Assembly: GCF_023630255.1 (NCBI RefSeq)
Contig: NZ_JALPRS010000001.1
Coordinates: 682,001-746,000, forward strand
DNA from: Pontibacter deserti
GTDB taxonomy: Bacteria > Bacteroidota > Bacteroidia > Cytophagales > Hymenobacteraceae
Direction of reading: 5' to 3'
Length of the DNA: 64,000 bases
The notes under the pieces were generated by a model that was not told the DNA's origin, searched no databases, and worked only from the letters and a program-made list of their open reading frames with translations. The position numbers and the translations under genes were made by a program. Shown here piece after piece: positions 62,702-64,000 of this stretch (position 1 is the first letter of the stretch; each line of letters opens with the position of its first letter).

Positions 62702-64000
62702 ATGAAAGCAACTTCCTGTTTGTTTTTAGCAGTCTGTGCAGTTTATATTTTACATAATGCGCATGGGCAACATGTAAACGGCAATAGCCTGGCTGGTACC
62801 TTTTCAGAGCGTAAGGCTCCTGTTGCTGTTCAATCCGATGTACAGGTATCAACACGCCAGCTTGCCGCTTTAGTAAAGGATGCGTCCATGTTGGTCAGTA
62901 AAGATGGGGAAAAAGCCTTTGCTGAGCTTCGTACGCCCGGTAGCCGCTGGCGGCAGGGAGAAACTTATATTTTCGTGCTGGATACCAAAGGCAACATGCT
63001 GGTGCACGCTGATCCTGGAATGGAAAATAAGAACCAACTGGACCTGAAGGACGTCAACGGAAAACCTATTATCCGGGGCCTCATTAAAGCTGCCACGGCT
63101 ATACCTGAAAAACCCGAGGGATGGTACCATTACGAGTGGCCGGTGCCCGGTGGCCTGCTGCCTCGCTGGAAGAGCAGCTTCGTACAACTGGTAAAGGCGC
63201 CTGGCGGCAAAAGCTACATAGTGGGCAGCGGCATGTACAACGACCGTATGGAGAAAGAATTTGTGGTAGATTTGGTGAAAAGTGCACAGGCCGAAATTGA
63301 AAAGCATGGCAAAGCAGCTTTTAAAACCTTTCACGATCCGGCAGGGCCTTATCTTGCAAAAGACGCCTACATTTTTGTCTTCACCATGGAGGGCGTCGAG
63401 GTCGTCAACCCGGCTTTTCCGACAGTGGAAGGGAACAACAACTTCGACATGAAGGACGCGCAGGGCAAGTACCTCGTGCGTGAGATTATCAAAACGGTGC
63501 AGACCAGTGACTCCGGATGGGTAGACTATATGTGGCCCAAGCCGGGCGAGAGCGTACCTACCCAGAAATCTGCATATGTGCGCAAAGCAACATTCGAAGG
63601 GGAGACCTTTGGTGTGGGATGTGGTGTATACCTGGCCGATGCGCCTAAAGCAGTAGAAAAAACTAAGAAACTGACAGCCCCCGAATTGATGACACTTGTG
63701 CGCGATGCTGCCTCCGAACTTGAAAAGCGCGGTGTGAAAGCCTTCCCTGATTTCCGGAAGAAGGGATCCCGGTGGTTTAGTAACGATACTTATCTCTTTG
63801 TATGGTCTTTGGATGGAACCCGTGCTTTTCATGGAGCAGATGCATCACTGGAAGGAAAAAAGATTGATGGTACTACGGATGTACATGGAAGACCTTATGG
63901 AAAATTGTTCATAGAAGCGGCTAAAAGCACGAAAGGGGAAGGCTGGGTGCATTATATGTTCCCGGAGCCTGGTGACATTTTCCCTACCTGGAAATCGAGC
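62702..64000 (+). CDS. Exported protein with three tandem Cache domains (3' end outside the window)
   Basis: At least 433 codons are open from the ATG at 62702 to the end of the window, in a frame with no stop. A signal peptide (MKATSCLFLAVCAVYILHNAHGQ) is followed by three repeats of one module, about residues 55-185, 190-320 and 322-433+. Each has an L.....S/A...L......AF.......W......YIFV.D..G pattern and ends in a W-H/Y-x-x-P-P-G-x-x-x-P-xWKS motif, as in single-Cache (sCache_2) sensors that bind small ligands in the periplasm. The third module contains GWVHYMFPEPGDIFPTWKSS at the window edge. What follows (kinase, chemotaxis or none) is not visible. Its start has no strong Shine-Dalgarno. 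Confidence 0.85.
   Translation, partial: MKATSCLFLAVCAVYILHNAHGQHVNGNSLAGTFSERKAPVAVQSDVQVSTRQLAALVKDASMLVSKDGEKAFAELRTPGSRWRQGETYIFVLDTKGNMLVHADPGMENKNQLDLKDVNGKPIIRGLIKAATAIPEKPEGWYHYEWPVPGGLLPRWKSSFVQLVKAPGGKSYIVGSGMYNDRMEKEFVVDLVKSAQAEIEKHGKAAFKTFHDPAGPYLAKDAYIFVFTMEGVEVVNPAFPTVEGNNNFDMKDAQGKYLVREIIKTVQTSDSGWVDYMWPKPGESVPTQKSAYVRKATFEGETFGVGCGVYLADAPKAVEKTKKLTAPELMTLVRDAASELEKRGVKAFPDFRKKGSRWFSNDTYLFVWSLDGTRAFHGADASLEGKKIDGTTDVHGRPYGKLFIEAAKSTKGEGWVHYMFPEPGDIFPTWKSS

Noticed and set aside
62870..63832. 320-codon minus-strand frame
   Set aside because: Shadow of the plus-strand triple-Cache gene; its product is rich in His/Phe/Cys with no domain.
1..64000. CRISPR arrays, tRNA and rRNA genes
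   Set aside because: No regularly spaced repeats and no T-loop or cloverleaf-like sequences were seen in the intergenic regions, though a covariance search was not possible.

Overview
The window looks like chromosome of a Bacteroidota bacterium, most likely Cytophagales/Hymenobacteraceae and Pontibacter-like. The evidence is the gene types: a CarboxypepD_reg/TonB-plug outer-membrane receptor, many short lipoproteins with an SC-type lipobox, an ECF sigma factor paired with an inner-membrane/barrel protein, a Bacteroidota-type Vms1-like release factor, and Wza/Wzc proteins of the Bacteroidota kind. The genus is inferred, not proven. I saw no rRNA, tRNA, CRISPR array or insertion sequence. Intrinsic terminators are unusually clear and numerous.

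Layout. 1-3.4 kb: a low-complexity R/Y/G/S-rich protein, a short-chain dehydrogenase with a downstream-type partner of unknown function, and a small membrane protein. 3.4-10.1 kb (minus strand): a complete, tightly packed six-gene ebo operon (eboA-B-C-D-E-F), a metabolite/prenyl-transfer-like pathway whose product is unknown in this group. 10.3-12.1 kb: a mismatch uracil-DNA glycosylase and an outer-membrane barrel protein. 12.3-29.9 kb (plus strand): an exopolysaccharide/capsule locus. It holds export (Wza-like, Wzc-like), nucleotide-sugar synthesis (UDP-HexNAc dehydrogenase, WecB epimerase, 4-ketosugar reductase-like, WbpM/PglF-like 4,6-dehydratase), a MurJ-type flippase, a Wzy-like membrane protein, three GT4 glycosyltransferases, two different initiating phosphoglycosyl transferases, a PglD-like acetyltransferase and one broken acetyltransferase. 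The middle of this locus (about 15.5-24.5 kb) is strikingly AT-rich, as expected for an exchanged cassette. Long perfect hairpins close its first three genes (16.86 kb) and its end (29.9 kb).

30-48 kb: mixed housekeeping and accessory genes. These include an ABC-F ATPase, a serine hydrolase, a HipA-like kinase overlapping a DUF3037 gene, a TonB-type receptor, SelO, small Bacteroidota orphans, an ECF sigma factor with a TM/barrel partner, lipoproteins, DoxX and an aldo/keto reductase. 48-64 kb: NmrA-type reductase, zinc alcohol dehydrogenase, AI-2E family exporter, a UvrA2-type ATPase, a Vms1-like peptidyl-tRNA hydrolase, a Tsx-like DUF5020 protein, a proline iminopeptidase-family lipoprotein, an MsbA-like ABC exporter, and the start of a protein with three tandem Cache domains that runs off the window.

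The most notable items are the intact ebo operon, the Vms1/ANKZF1-like release factor, the HipA-like/DUF3037 pair, the dispersed AA[C/G]TATA[C/G]TT sequence family that is frequent outside the AT-rich cassette and rare within it, and the decayed acetyltransferase inside the polysaccharide locus. Function calls rest on motifs read by eye; no database search was possible.
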